64,000 bases of DNA from Ophthalmolycus amberensis (taxonomy: Eukaryota; Chordata; Actinopteri; Perciformes; Zoarcidae): the NCBI GenBank assembly GCA_024529925.1, contig JAFEUB010001427.1:124501-188500 (forward strand), written 5' to 3'. Positions 12,358-26,065 of the stretch are shown here, one piece after another. Position 1 is the first letter of the stretch. Each line of letters opens with the position of its first letter. A program made the translations under genes and the position numbers. Under the pieces are notes generated by a model. The model was not told the DNA's origin, did no database searches, and was given only the letters and a program-made list of their open reading frames with translations.

Positions 12358-13514
12358 TGATGCAAAAACAATGATGTGAAGCATCGCAGGAAAACAATCC
12401 CTCTGCTCACGTATTGTGATGAACAGATTCATGGGCTGTAGCAATAGCACATGTATTTCCATTGTGACCCCCTCACAAAGCTGTGAGGGGGGAAGTGGGG
12501 AACTACCTTGTGGCCCCAGAACCCCATGGACCCCCAAACGGCCCAGGTCTGCCCACTAGAGCACAACATCAGCTGATGTGATTAGGGCCTTCAGGTGGGT
12601 CCCAGTTTATTACTTCATCTTGAAGAGGGGCTTTATATCCAAATCTAGCTCTAAGATATTCATTTTGCCATCTTATATTGTGCTGACATTCAGAGGGCAT
12701 TCCGAAATGAATTGTGTTTAATTATATTACCACCCAGCAAACCTGGGGCCTTGTAATATCCGAGCAGAGGAATACTGTACTGGGGGGGGGGGGTTGATAG
12801 GAGCCTATTGGCTCATGTTTTGCCCAGAGGCCCTGAGCAGGTTAATCCGGCCCTGCCTCTTCTATCTTGCAAAAGGAAAGTACAGGGAGCCATACCTTTA
12901 AAATGTTAATTAACTAACACGATATTATGGGCATTCTCTCTGGACAGCTCTGTGAGCTCATGAGATGGCCCAATTGATTTTCATCAGGTGTGTGAAACTC
13001 GTCAAAGACAGTCGGCTTGGTCAGTGGCGCTACGCTTCAAACTCTGACGCTCTGCGTTCGCTTCCAGCGTCAGAGACGGCGTGTCAGTGTCTGCTCTTTA
13101 CATGCTTACTGTCTTTTCGAAATAAACTCAGTCACATTGAAAATAATTTAACTATGCATATTTTCCACTCTGGTTTTATGAAGAAATATTTCAAACAGGA
13201 GCATTTCCTTTATTACTAAAGCTCGAGAAGTTGCTCTGGGAAGAACTCTGTGCTGTAACCTTCAGAATCCAATAAATCAATGCAGACGTTCTGCACACAG
13301 GTAGAGCTGTGTGTTGTGTTGTAAAGTAGGTACAATGCACCAAAGAAAGATCTTTCCACTTGATATATTTTGTCTGGAGAAGATGAACACCGGTTTTCAC
13401 GCGTCATCGCTCCATCGCTTTCCTGTCTGGACTTACAGCTGGCTGATGAAGTGAAGAAGTCCATCACTGAAAGTCTAGTTAGAAAATGAAAGCGAGTTTC
13501 TTTCAGTGTGTCAT

Positions 13515-13750
13515 ATGGTGAATGGACTTGTACTTGTAGAGCGTTTTTCTAGTCTTCCGACCACTCAAAGCGCTTCTCCACTACATGTCATTCACCCATT
13601 CACGCCCATGGCAGGGCGACCATGCAAGATGCCATTGATACACCGCCGGTAATCGTCTTGCCCAAGTACACATGGACATGGACTACGGAGCCGGGGATCG
13701 TACCGCCGATCCTCTAATTGAAGGACGGCCCGCTCTACCATCGATCCACA
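13515..13750 (-). mobile_element. tRNA-like short interspersed repeat
   Basis: On the minus strand the tRNA-like head reads GGTAGAGCGGGCCGTCC (A-box-like) and GGCGGTACGATCCCCGGC (B-box-like, GGTACGATCCC), then ACTTGGGCAAGACG, and ends in TACAAGTCCATTCACCAT. It is a common teleost repeat type; the shared CAAGTCCATTTACCAT end ties it to 25605-25762. It is not a tRNA gene: no cloverleaf extends past the head. Confidence 0.7.
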
Positions 13751-15402
13751 CTCAGCTCGATACAGAGGCAACATCAGGTTTCTCTCAAACAACATGAACG
13801 TCCCAGCCTGACTCCCGGTTGCTGTTTGCATGCGGCCACACCAGATACGCGTGATTAAATCCAAATAGTCACGAATGCATTACAGTTTCTATAACACCAT
13901 CCGATCGAGCAGGAGCTCAAATGAATGACTGTAAGCCTGCATCACACATGTGGTTACTTTTTGAGGCTTGGGAGGGAAAGTAGTTCATCAACTATCTTTC
14001 TGCCGTCACTTTCAAGACCTAGGAGCTTTAGAGCTGTCACAGCCTGATCCCTGCAGCTGGTGGATAATCAGACACACATGCACACACAGGTGTGTTAATA
14101 TAGAACGGAGATGTGTCACTTTGAAATAACAACGTGCTTCTGTTAAGATTATGATGTCATTAAAGATTCCTGTGACAGATGAAAGCTCTCATGTGACTCT
14201 GTGGAAAATGGCAGCTTTCCTGGAACCGATGCAACAAACAAACACAGCAGCAGTGTTGATTACCCTCACGCCCGCGGTTGTGCTAATCAGACATAAAAGC
14301 AATGCCGCATGTTTCCCTTTGTGACGTATTAAATAATATGATGCTTTATGTCAGAGTGGCGACTGATAGATGGCGGTTAATTGCTCCCGAATGACGACAT
14401 GAGGAAAAGACTTGAGTGAGAAACTCAACATATGGCACAACAATGGGTGTGAGTGGAAACCATCATTGATTTTAGTCTTCAGTTCTGCGTGTTGTAAAAC
14501 TGAAGTGTGGCTCATTACTTGAGTCAAAGGTTGATTGTAAATCCAAGCAGTGACTCTCCGCTCTGATGTATACGTGGCTGATGAGACTTTACTGAACACT
14601 GAACTTGCCTTTGGGGTTTCTTTACCTTCATGTTTCTCAGTTTAAATAGCGATGCCAGTCTCACGTTTGGCTGTTCTCCACACACTTTGCTCTCTTAAAA
14701 GATGCAACAGTGCAGTTTGGCAGCTGGCACAAAGGGAGAGTTAGGAGACAACTTATTACCCAAGACCGGAGCAGGGTTTGCCGACATCCACATCCAAGAC
14801 ATCCAACATCCAAAGTACACATTTCTATCAAAAATGCAAAGAGAGTGTTCAGCCTTTAGAGGAAGCAGTCTTCTCTTACTTCAAAATGCAAAGTGAACTG
14901 CAGGACTAGTGGGAATCTGGGCAGGATTTATGTCGGCAACCAGTGAAAGATCAACACATTAAAAGTGGGAAATGTTTTACTTGTTTTATAATATGCATTT
15001 ATTTATAAGCACAGAAAAAAATGATCAAAGCACGTAAGACAGGGAAAGATGGAATGTGTAGGACAAAAAAGACGAGACCTTTATTAAAGATTCAAAGCTC
15101 AAAAGGAACAAATAAAATAAACTAACATTCAAGAAGACAGTAAAAACATGTCAAAACTAGAGCAGGAAGTAGATCAAAGACAACCAACCGTAAAGTCATG
15201 ATGAAAAACAACGGAAGAAAAGGGCAAATAGTTTTGTGTTAATATGGAATATACATGAAGCAGATGGGTTCATCAGACAGTTGAAATTGATTTATTAATG
15301 TGTTCTAACTTTTACACAGTTCTGCAATCAAGAATTGGCAGCAAGACGCCCACAATCTAGCAAATTCATCTTTCTTTTAATGCACTGCGACAGCCGTGGC
15401 CG

Positions 15403-15450
15403 TACGTCCGTCCTTCTGTACGTCCGTCCTTCTGTACGTCCGTCCTTCTG
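15403..15450. repeat. 16-bp tandem repeat, three copies
   Basis: The unit TACGTCCGTCCTTCTG occurs three times in a row with no mismatch, immediately before the TCTG array. Confidence 0.9.
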
Positions 15451-15458
15451 TCCGTACG

Positions 15459-15459
<1 letters not shown>

Positions 15460-15525
<66 letters not shown>
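15460..15525. repeat. (TCTG)n microsatellite
   Basis: About 16 uninterrupted TCTG units. The minus strand gives a TDRQ-type repeat frame, which is not a gene. Confidence 0.97.
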
Positions 15526-15745
15526 CTATTCTCATGAAGGTGATATCTCGAGAAATTTCTTCAAATTTGGCAAAAACATCCACGTTGCCTCCAGGATGAA
15601 CTGATTAGAATTAGGCGGTCAAAGGTAATGGTCACCACGACCTCACAAAACGCCATAACTCAATAAAAACTCAGTAACTTCAGCTAATTATGACAATTTT
15701 ACACAACTCTAATAGGATCAAATGTTGACGGGATGGCATGTTGGG
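15526..15745 (+). repeat. Dispersed teleost repeat following the TCTG array
   Basis: Phrases in order: TCTCATGAAGGTGATATCTC, AATTTCTTCAAATTTGGCAA, CAGGATGAACTGATTAGAAT, GGTCAAAGG, GACCTCACAAAACGCCATAA, TAATTATGACAATTTTACAC and TCTAATAGGAT. I know this sequence order, preceded by a TCTG run, from many teleost sequences; class unknown, non-coding. Confidence 0.7.
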
Positions 15746-18700
15746 CAGACACTGGTTGGCGGATGCATACAACCGCGCGGCGAGTTTTAATCTTCTATTT
15801 GACTTTATTTGAGTATTTTTGCGGCTCAAACATCACACACATATTTCCTTTACTGTGACGTAAACGTTGGAAGGAAAAAACTCCTGCTCCACCACCATGA
15901 CATGTACTGTTCTCTGAGCTTCGCTTCGATGGAAAGCATCGTCCCGTCCCAGCTGAAGTCAGAGAAAGTGGCCTCATGGTCCGTGGCTGCCAGGGAATCT
16001 GTCAAAAATGGCTTTTTTTTTGTCAAAGAGCAATGACACTGAGCTGCACCGAGGGTGTGTAGAGCGAGAGAGAGAGGCTCAAGGGAGCCCTGAGGCACTT
16101 TGGGAACAATCTGGTCCTCCTGATGCTCCTTATCAGGCGACTGGTGGCCTCATCAGCCAGCCTGATCCGAGGGTCTCTGTAGCTCACAGTCATTCAGAAT
16201 AATTCAGTTTCTTTTCTACAACCTGGGTCTTACTGATATTTGTAGTTTTGGCCATCATTCCCACCAGTATAGTACTCAGCTGGATTACTAAGACCTGGTC
16301 AGACGAGGCCTGATAGTCAGATCAGTAAACCACACATGCGCGGATAGTTTTACTGTAGAATAAAGGATTATAACACACATTTCAGGTGGATTTATTTTGC
16401 CTCCAATTACAGTGGTTTAGGCCGGTACAGCTTGTATTTGCAATTACTTTGAGCACACAGTTATCATAACTGAGTGATGACCAAATCTACAACAATAGGT
16501 CTTAAGATGTAATAAACAGGATTGATCTGTTTGAGAAAATCCCAGTCGTGTGTGTCAGATTTTCTTTTTTTCAGTTTAATGGTCTGTCTAGCATGAGGAG
16601 AGGCTGGATGATCTCATGACCCTCTAGTGAGAACCTCCACGAGGAAAAAGGTTTGAGGTTATCTTTACCTTTCCTCCTTTCCACACTCATTAGAACAGAC
16701 AGGTGAGACATGACCAGAGTTATTGTACGGTGTCGTGGTGGACCCTGGGAGGGTCGAGTACCTCTCTTTGTCCCCGGAGAGATTTCCTGCTCTGCTCCAC
16801 GAGGCAGTCTGTCAGGCGTTTCAGCTGTCAGCTCGGGTGGGAGCTGCATTTGCTGCTGAAACCGTAGCAACGGTTTTTGAACAAGTGCGTAGAAGAACTC
16901 AGTGTCTTTGTGCGTTAACACGGGGGACACTCTGCGGGATCTACTTGGTGTTTTTTCGCCTCGGTGTTGGGATGAAAGATTTGAGAAACACTGTCTCCCA
17001 GAGCCTTAATATAGAACCACCTTTCATTCAAAACGTCATGTTCTCCAGCCTCAACAACCTATTTGTTGTGTGTGTTGTCAGGTTTGGTTTGGTGTAACCA
17101 ACTAAAACGACTTGGTTACGGTTCAGCATCATGTCCATGGTTTAAAGTAACCATTGTTGACTGTTGGTAGAGAACCGGGATGCACACACCAGTGTCTCAG
17201 ACTCTTTGCTCTCATCCAGCCATCCATCCCTCCTCCTCAAGAGGTGCTGCGCTGCTACAGTACCGTCACCCGGTACGAGACAACGGTCATTCTGAGAACT
17301 TTTGCAACCAATTCTTGGCCTTTGGTTGCCGTCAATATTTGCTGCATTAGTGATATTTAAACATTGGATATCAGATATCTGGAGCCGCGTGATGTGTTCG
17401 GCGCTCCCCGTCTCTTCAGCTGAATGTCAGAGGGGATTCAGCCGTCCAGGAAGAATCGAGACAGACTGCAGGTTTCCTCTGAGTGGAGATGATGGATGAG
17501 CTGATGCTGGTGTTACTTGAGGGACCCACAATCCAAGACTTCACTGCTGAAGGGCTGAGGGATCTGTGGAGGGAATCGGCACAAAGGTTTGATCAGGACG
17601 GGACGGAGCAACCAGTGAATGTCTGATGGATCTGTGACGAACATGACAACCGAAGAACAAGAACAACCGAAGAACAGTCCGACATGACATCTGGTATCAG
17701 CACACCCGGCGAGAGGGCCCTGAGTCGTCCTCATCATCATGTCCTGCTTTTGCTCGAGCGAACCAAAATATCCACCTGAGCGTATCGAGTATCACATTTT
17801 AAAAGGTTTAATTATTGTTTCTTTTAGCGTGACTAGTGAGCGTGTTCTTTGTTCCATCCAACAGCTTCATAGTGTGGGCTGTAGAGAAGATTTCAACCTC
17901 TTTGACACTAGAGAGGCTTTTCATATTCAGCTTTAATCAGAGTCACACTCTGTGAGCTGTGGTTTCTTTTTAATGATCTGTTACTTTCGTTCACTTGTGA
18001 AGAAGCCCGATATAGAATCATTTGCCCGATGGAAAACCAATCCATCTTTTAGACTTACCCGAAGACACAAAGTTTGTTCTGTGAAACTCCTCAAGCGAAG
18101 GTAAAGCGTGTGAGTGTAGAGATGGGTTCAAGCTGTCACACGGAGTTCCTGCTGCTGGGAAATGGGAGTTCCTTCATACAAGTTGTCTGGGTGAGCCGGC
18201 AGCTCCCCTTCTGTTGTGTATCAGCAGATATGTCCATGGAGAGGATGGATCCTATCCGCCATGATCCGCCTTGTTTTCCTCATCATCAGTTCACAGCACA
18301 GATACATATGCTTGCTGGCTGCCCCTGATTTTGCTGGCACTCTTCTGACAGCTTCTCCCAGGTTGTCGTAGTTCTTGCCAACACGGAGCAACGCATCGGA
18401 GTCCACCTCGTCTGTGGAAGGAGAGTCTTGGCTTCTCCACTGCTCTCTGCAATGTGGTGCATTCCAGCACGCGGGTAGGCTGCACGTGGATTGCCAGACC
18501 CTTATGATGAACTAATTCACCAACCCGAACATTTTTTAAATGATAATACTACAGAATAAATTAAGTTTTTTAAGTTTAGACACCTGGCAATGGGGGCCTT
18601 TTCCATCACAATCAAGGTTGACAGCTTATTGTCTGTATTTTAAAACACAATGCCAACAGTGTGTATTTACAACAAGCGTAGTGTTGTGTATAAAAGGAGT

Positions 18701-20183
18701 AAGATCCTTGTTTAACATGACTATTGTGCCGCTGTTTCATCATCTGAATCACGATGATCATATTCACGATCCATAGCAGGGTTATGCTGTAGATTGCTAT
18801 CAGGTATTATACTTTTATAGTGAGAGCACTGAAGTGTCTCGGCTCATTTGAGAACAGAGTCTTTTATTGCCAATTCAAAGCTGTCTATGAGCTGCAAAGT
18901 GATGATAATTCAACAATGATTCAAACGCATTGTTTTTATTTTATTTGAAAGAAAAGGAAACATTCGCATCATGAAGATCTGGTTGTGTTGCTTGTCTTTT
19001 TCGGGGCGAACCCTGGCGCTTAATTTGATCGATAAAACCAAAGAATGGCGTAATATCTTTATTAATATAGAAGTTTATTCTCAGAGCCTCCTAAGTGTTG
19101 TCTGTCTCCAGCTGAGCTCTCCAGAATCCTAAATTGAGGTGATGGAGCGCCGCGAGGACGAGACTTGCATATGTATGCAAAACCTTTTAAGTGTGAAAGC
19201 CAAACTCGGTCATGTTTCAATTCTTCTTAAGGTGCATGTTGGTTGTCCAGAGGGCAGCACTCTCAATTTTCATATTTTAGCATTAATATCCAGCAGGGCG
19301 TTCTTCAGTGGGACTGCAGATAATGTGTCTCTTGCACACATTACACTCTTACACACATTACTGCTGTTTAACGTGTATGTACACAGAATATGTAAACTAA
19401 TGAATTCAAATGTTGGTAATCACATTGCTCTTGGGTCTAGATTTAGTTATTGATGAAAGCAACAACAATGTGCTTCATCAACAGAACAGAAAACCTCTCA
19501 GACAACAACTTCCAAAAAGAACATAAAAACAAGTAACAGGTAAAAGAAAAAGAAAACCAATTTGCACAACAGTAGAAGTCTTTGCCCTCTGAACTTTTGC
19601 ATGATCAAGTAAACAACTGCAAATCTTTGTGCAGTATTTCTTCACTCTGTTACTTCCTAACCATCAATATCGAACAGTTACAACTAACAATGAACCCAAT
19701 TACACACAGACACGAGCGGACACGAGTGCGTTACATCAGCTGTACACAACACCCAGCAGTGCGTGGGAAATCACGGGTGGAAGCATTTAGTTTTTCTCAA
19801 AATGTGGATCATATTTCCCATAAACCCCTGCTGCTGTTGCAGAGAGTAAATCATCTCTTGTCCCCTCACTGGCATCCCATTTGTTTTGAAGAGCTCGAAG
19901 AATAAGAGCCCTTGAAAAATAATAATACATGTTGGACAAGAGAGCTAATGTCAAGTTGGAAATCAGTCGGTAGTGAAGCAGGGGAATAACTGTGTTGCTT
20001 ACAGAGTGAACACACTTCCTGTTACTGTCTAAAGCACATCAGGAGCAGGATACTCATCACATCAGCTGATCCACGTTGAGCCGAGGTTGAGATTCTTTAG
20101 TGTTGCTCGTGCTCCAAAAACACTGTATCCTACTTTACCCATCATGCCACTCAAACACTCAACAACCCCACTGTTTACCCCAC
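15746..20183. other. No gene recognised
   Basis: Only the GGTTTAGG-type fragment at 17080 was found. Short open frames here lack domains and splice context. Confidence 0.55.
17080..17153 (+). repeat. GGTTTAGGCAACAAAAC-type repeat fragment
   Basis: AACCAACTAAAACGACTTGG, then TTACGGTTCAGCATCATG and GGTTTAAAGTAACCA, which follows the repeat core and the ATCATGGTTTGGGTTAAAATAA-like stretch of the family, with divergence. Confidence 0.5.
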
Positions 20184-20335
20184 CTGTTAGCACTGTTAGC
20201 TGCTTGCTGTTAGCACCGTTAGCTGCTTGCTGTTAGCACCGTTAGCTGCTTGCTGTTAGCACCGTTAGCTGCTTGCTGTTAGCACCGTTAGCTGCTAGCC
20301 ATCAGCTCAGCTGTTGCCATGTTGAGAGCCGTGTG
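20184..20335 (-). repeat. 23-bp minisatellite within a GCTAAC-rich repeat copy
   Basis: The unit GCTGCTTGCTGTTAGCACC plus GTTA (23 bp) is repeated about 4.5 times at 20184-20298 with almost no divergence. It runs into GCTGCTAGCCATCAGCTCAGC, which is the reverse of the dispersed GCTAAC repeat head. The array is best read as a local expansion inside one copy of that repeat. Confidence 0.85.
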
Positions 20336-22296
20336 TAGGCAATCCCTCAATCGTGGATATGGTCAGAATGTATCACCCTTAAGATGATGTTGTTAGTCTG
20401 CGATGGGTCCAGACTTTACAGAGCTCCATTAGAGCCACAGACCGAGTGCTGGACATGATGGCTAAAGGTTAACTTTATGCATAAAACCAGCAGAGTGACC
20501 CTTAAACATCTCAATCCCTTTTTTGGGAGTCATCATTTTTTGAATTTTAAAGTACTGCATGTTTGTAGCTAAGCATCTGTACAGGATGTTTTCTGTTTGA
20601 CCCAGTGGCTCACCATCTATTTCAAAATCAAGATGTACAAGACGTTAAAACAGCTTGATTAAAATAAATGGACATTCCTCTCAGTTTGAGGCAGCAGCAC
20701 TTGCCCTTTTGGTCAAATAATGTTAAGACTGAGTGTCTACACCTGCAAGCTGCCAAACGGCTGATTAAAATGCATCTTTCATGACGCAACGGCAGCCAAA
20801 TCCGAACACCATTTTGAACAGGATTAATCTGCATAAAGACCACATTCCTGAATCGGATTCGCTCCCTGATTAATGTGGACATTAACATGAACACCTTACT
20901 GATTTGTAATTCCACAGTCACAGCATTGAAATGGCAGAAGATTAGAGTCAGTAATACTTGAGTCACTGATGCCTCTACAAGTATTAACATTAATCCCACT
21001 TAGCCTTTAAAATTCATACATTTCTTAAACCCGACTACATCAGTAAATGCAGAGTCGTGTATCTGAAGACTAATGACTGTTTTCATTAGTATGAATGCAG
21101 TTACACTAGGCCGACCATACAGTCCATCGCCATCAGCCCTTTCGACAGCGCTCGCACCAGCAAGCTGTCTTGGAAACATGTAACAACCAACGAGAAGTGG
21201 CAACACTCCTCCAGTTAATCAACAGGACTCTGGGTTTGCTGCCATTGTAACGAGCACACAGTGAACAGGAGAGGGAGGCGGAGGGACATGGGGAGAGAGA
21301 AGGATGGATAGTTGCATCTGTAACTCTGATGACACACAGCCACGTGGGATGCCACTGGTTGCGCTGGTGGGAATATGTGTTGATACATGCACAGACATCG
21401 GGCATCGAATAGAGCAAGATACACCTCATATACATGTTAGATAAACATCTGCCACATGCCTGCGCTTCTGTGCTAATACCACATCTGGACCACAACACTT
21501 TCACACTGAATGTATGAATAAAGCAGACGAACCGCACTGTAGCGCTACTCCGGATGTTGCAGAGCTTTACAAGGCTTAAACAGATAACGTGCATATGGAC
21601 TCACATTCATGTGGCAGATTGCTCATATTCTCGAGCCCCTTTGAAGGTTGTGACTGACATGAAGCAGCTATGAACGATCTTCCTCCTGCACACTCACCAG
21701 TCTCTAAGTGACTGCAGTGCCTCTTATCCGATGATAACTCCCACTTCTTCAAAACAGACCTCGACTGCGAGGTGGAGCTAATATTTATTCCCATTGTTAA
21801 ATCAATAAGAAAACAGACAAATTCACAAATAAGCACCTTAGATAAAGGGAGATGGATGGTTATAACAAATCCCTCTATGAAGGTTTTTTAATTCTTTTGA
21901 TGGTGTCAGGTGCTCCGCAGGAGATCGCTGGCTGAGATGATGGAGGCAGTCGGTGCTTTTGAAAGTATCGGAGTCTTAAAAACTGCCTTTTCTGTTTCAG
22001 AGGGAAACTCGATGCACATGGCCAAACCAAATGAGCAAGACTTTGGTTTGAGTGGCCAGAACTGGCTCCATACAATGGTAGCATGTTGATCAAACGCATC
22101 ACATTTTCATAAAAGTTGTTCCTCTCAACGAGTTGGGAAATAATGTCCGTGTACTTCAGCGGTTCACTGGTTTGGGCTCTTTTTATTTATGTGAGCATAG
22201 TCAGCTAGTTTTGTGGCATCAAACAATCCCACTTGAGGCCAAATGGGCAACGTTGTAATTCAGAGCATTGATCGAGCAACAAGCAACGATTAAATA
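20336..22296. other. No recognised feature
   Basis: Non-coding. The longest open stretch (21133-21594, minus) is Cys-rich by chance composition and resembles nothing I know. Confidence 0.55.
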
Positions 22297-22580
22297 TGCA
22301 ACGTATCCTCATGCAACGGTTCGGTTCCTGTTACTCATTCTTCATGCATTGTCCTACAAATGTCCAGCAACACGTGTCAATTTCTGCTCCTAACATGAAC
22401 ACAGTCTTTTCAAAATAAACTTCAAAGGAAACAACTTAGTTAAGTTTAGGCAACAAGCCTGCTCAGTCAGGTTTATGAATAGATCGTTCTTTGGGTTGAA
22501 ATAACTAGGGAAGTGCCGTTACTGAAGTATGCAAGTTATGTCGCAAAATAATCAACGTTGATTTCTCGTTTCACACGGGG
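22297..22580 (+). repeat. GGTTTAGGCAACAAAAC-type dispersed repeat, long copy
   Basis: Second long copy, co-linear with 483-718. It includes ACACAGTCTTTTCAAAATAA, AAGTTTAGGCAACAAG, AATAGATCGTTCTTTGGGTT and TTTCTCGTTTCACA, followed by GAACAGCGGTCTCCTG, which also ends the copy at 49966-50240. Confidence 0.7.
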
Positions 22581-22600
22581 AACGAACAGCGGTCTCCTGT

Positions 22601-22665
22601 TGTTGCCATTGTTAGCGCTGTTAGCTCTATTATCTGCTAGCCGCCGGCTCAGCCGTCGCCGTGTG
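22601..22665 (-). repeat. GCTAAC-rich dispersed repeat copy
   Basis: On the minus strand: GGCTGAGCCGGCGGCTAGCA, then GATAATAGAGCTAACAGCGC and TAACAATGGCAACAAC. It sits directly after the long GGTTTAGG-type copy at 22297-22580. Confidence 0.55.
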
Positions 22666-24585
<1,920 letters not shown>

Positions 24586-24664
24586 TGTGTCTGCTGCTTG
24601 AGCGGCTAATTGATCTGTGAGAGATAATTACATTGGGATGAAATCTATTCATTTTTAAAATCTA

Positions 24665-24719
24665 GACAGAAGTCTTGACAGAAGTCTTTGCTGTCATAAC
24701 TCTGCGTGTTATGACAGCA
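24665..24719. repeat. 12-bp tandem duplication followed by a perfect 12-bp hairpin
   Basis: GACAGAAGTCTT occurs twice in tandem (24665-24688). It is followed by TGCTGTCATAAC (24689-24700), a 7-nt loop, and its exact reverse complement GTTATGACAGCA (24708-24719). The stem is too short for a typical pre-miRNA. Confidence 0.8.
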
Positions 24720-25129
24720 GGAATACAATGAGTTGACTGTGTTCTGTTTGGCGTTGAACACACATTCAATTGTGATTGACCCGGTGGATGCTGATAATCA
24801 TACCGGGACTGTGTCATCGACAGCAGCAGTTGTTGTGGCTTCAGGATATTAAAGTCTGTGTGAGATCAGGAATGTTCTGTGCGTTTAGTTGCCTATGAAC
24901 AAAACTAGACATGTCCACTTCCTGTTTGGGTTAAATAACTTGTCCGACGTATTTTGTGGCAAATACCATGTGGGCTCAAAGAACAACACATATAATGGAC
25001 ACATTTTGACCAATCGTTTTGTACTGATGCTTTAGTGAGTTCAGTTCCAGGTCTGCATACGTACTGTTTACAGGAAATAGCAAGTTGCCTAAAGTCCAAC
25101 ATCACAAAAACTCTTTGCTTTTCCCGCAA

Positions 25130-25229
25130 TTTAAAGATGATATACTCTTTAAAGATGATATACTCTTTAAAGATGATGATATACTCTTTAAAGATGATAT
25201 GCTCTTTGAAGATGATATACTCTTTAAAG
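25130..25229. repeat. 18-bp minisatellite
   Basis: The unit TTTAAAGATGATATACTC is repeated about 5.5 times with few changes, including one GAT insertion near 25176. The unit is a multiple of 3, so frames stay open through it. Confidence 0.95.
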
Positions 25230-25257
25230 GTTTCCACACGGCTTCCTCCTGGAGGGC

Positions 25258-25570
25258 TGAGGTTGTACTGAGGTTGTACTGAGGTTGTACTGAGGTTGTA
25301 CTGAGGTTGTACTGCGGTTGTACTGCGGTTGTACTGCGGTTGTACTGAGGTTGTACTGAGGTTGTACTGCGGTTGTACTGAGGTTGTACTGAGGTTGTAC
25401 TGCGGTTGTACTGAGGTTGTACTGAGGTTGTACTGAGGTTGTACTGCGGTTGTACTGAGGTTGGACTGAGGTTGTACTGCGGTTGTACTGAGGTTGTACT
25501 GCGGTTGTACTGAGGTTGTACTGAGGTTGTACTGAGGTTGTACTGAGGTTGTACTGAGGTTGTACTGAGG
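25258..25570. repeat. 11-bp minisatellite, about 28 units
   Basis: The unit CTGAGGTTGTA alternates with the variant CTGCGGTTGTA, with one GGA variant near 25463. Since 11 is not a multiple of 3, every frame has the same 33-nt period; the minus strand is open in two frames (QPQYNLSTTSV-type repeats), which makes false long reading frames. Confidence 0.97.
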
Positions 25571-25604
25571 TTTCTTTGTGGGGCCATTAGTGCTGTTTCT
25601 AATG

Positions 25605-25762
25605 TGTGGCTCACAGGTAGAGTGGGTCGACCTCTCATCGGCAGATCGGTGGTTTGATCCCTGACAGCTCCAGTCAAAGTCCTGTATGTCGGGCAAGATG
25701 TTGAACCCCGAATCATGTGTGAATGAGCATTTAGAGAACATTAATGCAAGTCCATTTACCAT
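25605..25762 (+). mobile_element. tRNA-like short interspersed repeat
   Basis: The + strand reads AGGTAGAGTGGGTCGACC (A-box-like), GGTGGTTTGATCCCTGAC (B-box GGTTTGATCCC at 25653-25663), CTCCAGTC, GGGCAAGATGTTGAACCCCG, GTGTGAATGAGC, and ATGCAAGTCCATTTACCAT at the end. It is the same family as 13515-13750, in the opposite orientation. Confidence 0.75.
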
Positions 25763-25763
25763 T

Positions 25764-26065
25764 AGGAACCCTTTTCATCCAAAGAAAGAGTTCTTCAGAG
25801 ATTGATGACAGCATGGAACGTACAATAAAATACCTATAATAATAATTAATATTATAAAAGCAGCAGATTTGTAAAAACAGTGAGAGTATAATGGCAGTAC
25901 CAACGATGACAGAGTGTGATTACGCGTGATAGCAGGTGTAGTTTGCTTTAAGCCGTCTCTTTAGTTTAAAATAAAGGCGTTACAAGGAAAAAGAAAAGGT
26001 TCTCCGGGAGACAAGCTGAAGAACCCTGTATGGTTCTAGTTAGCACCTTTATTTCTAAGAGTGTA
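25764..26065. mobile_element. Related TIR element fragment (right end)
   Basis: Contains GGAACCCTTTTCATCC and GAGTTCTTC at the left, and GAAGAACCCTGTATGGTTCT, AGTTAGCACCTTTATTTC and TAAGAGTGTA at the right. The right end matches the right end of 12015-12357 (GGTGCTAGTT...CAAGCGTA). The left terminus is missing; the tRNA-like repeat at 25605-25762 abuts it. Confidence 0.6.

Noticed and set aside
13690..13745. Possible tRNA gene on the minus strand
   Set aside because: A/B-box-like sequences exist, but no cloverleaf can be drawn with proper arms, and the sequence continues as a dispersed repeat.
25130..25570. CRISPR-like direct repeats
   Set aside because: Repeats are head-to-tail without unique spacers, and the genome is vertebrate.
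24905..25762. 285-codon and 204-codon frames with QPQYNLSTTSV repeats (minus)
   Set aside because: The 11-bp unit keeps several frames open at once; these are tandem-repeat artefacts.
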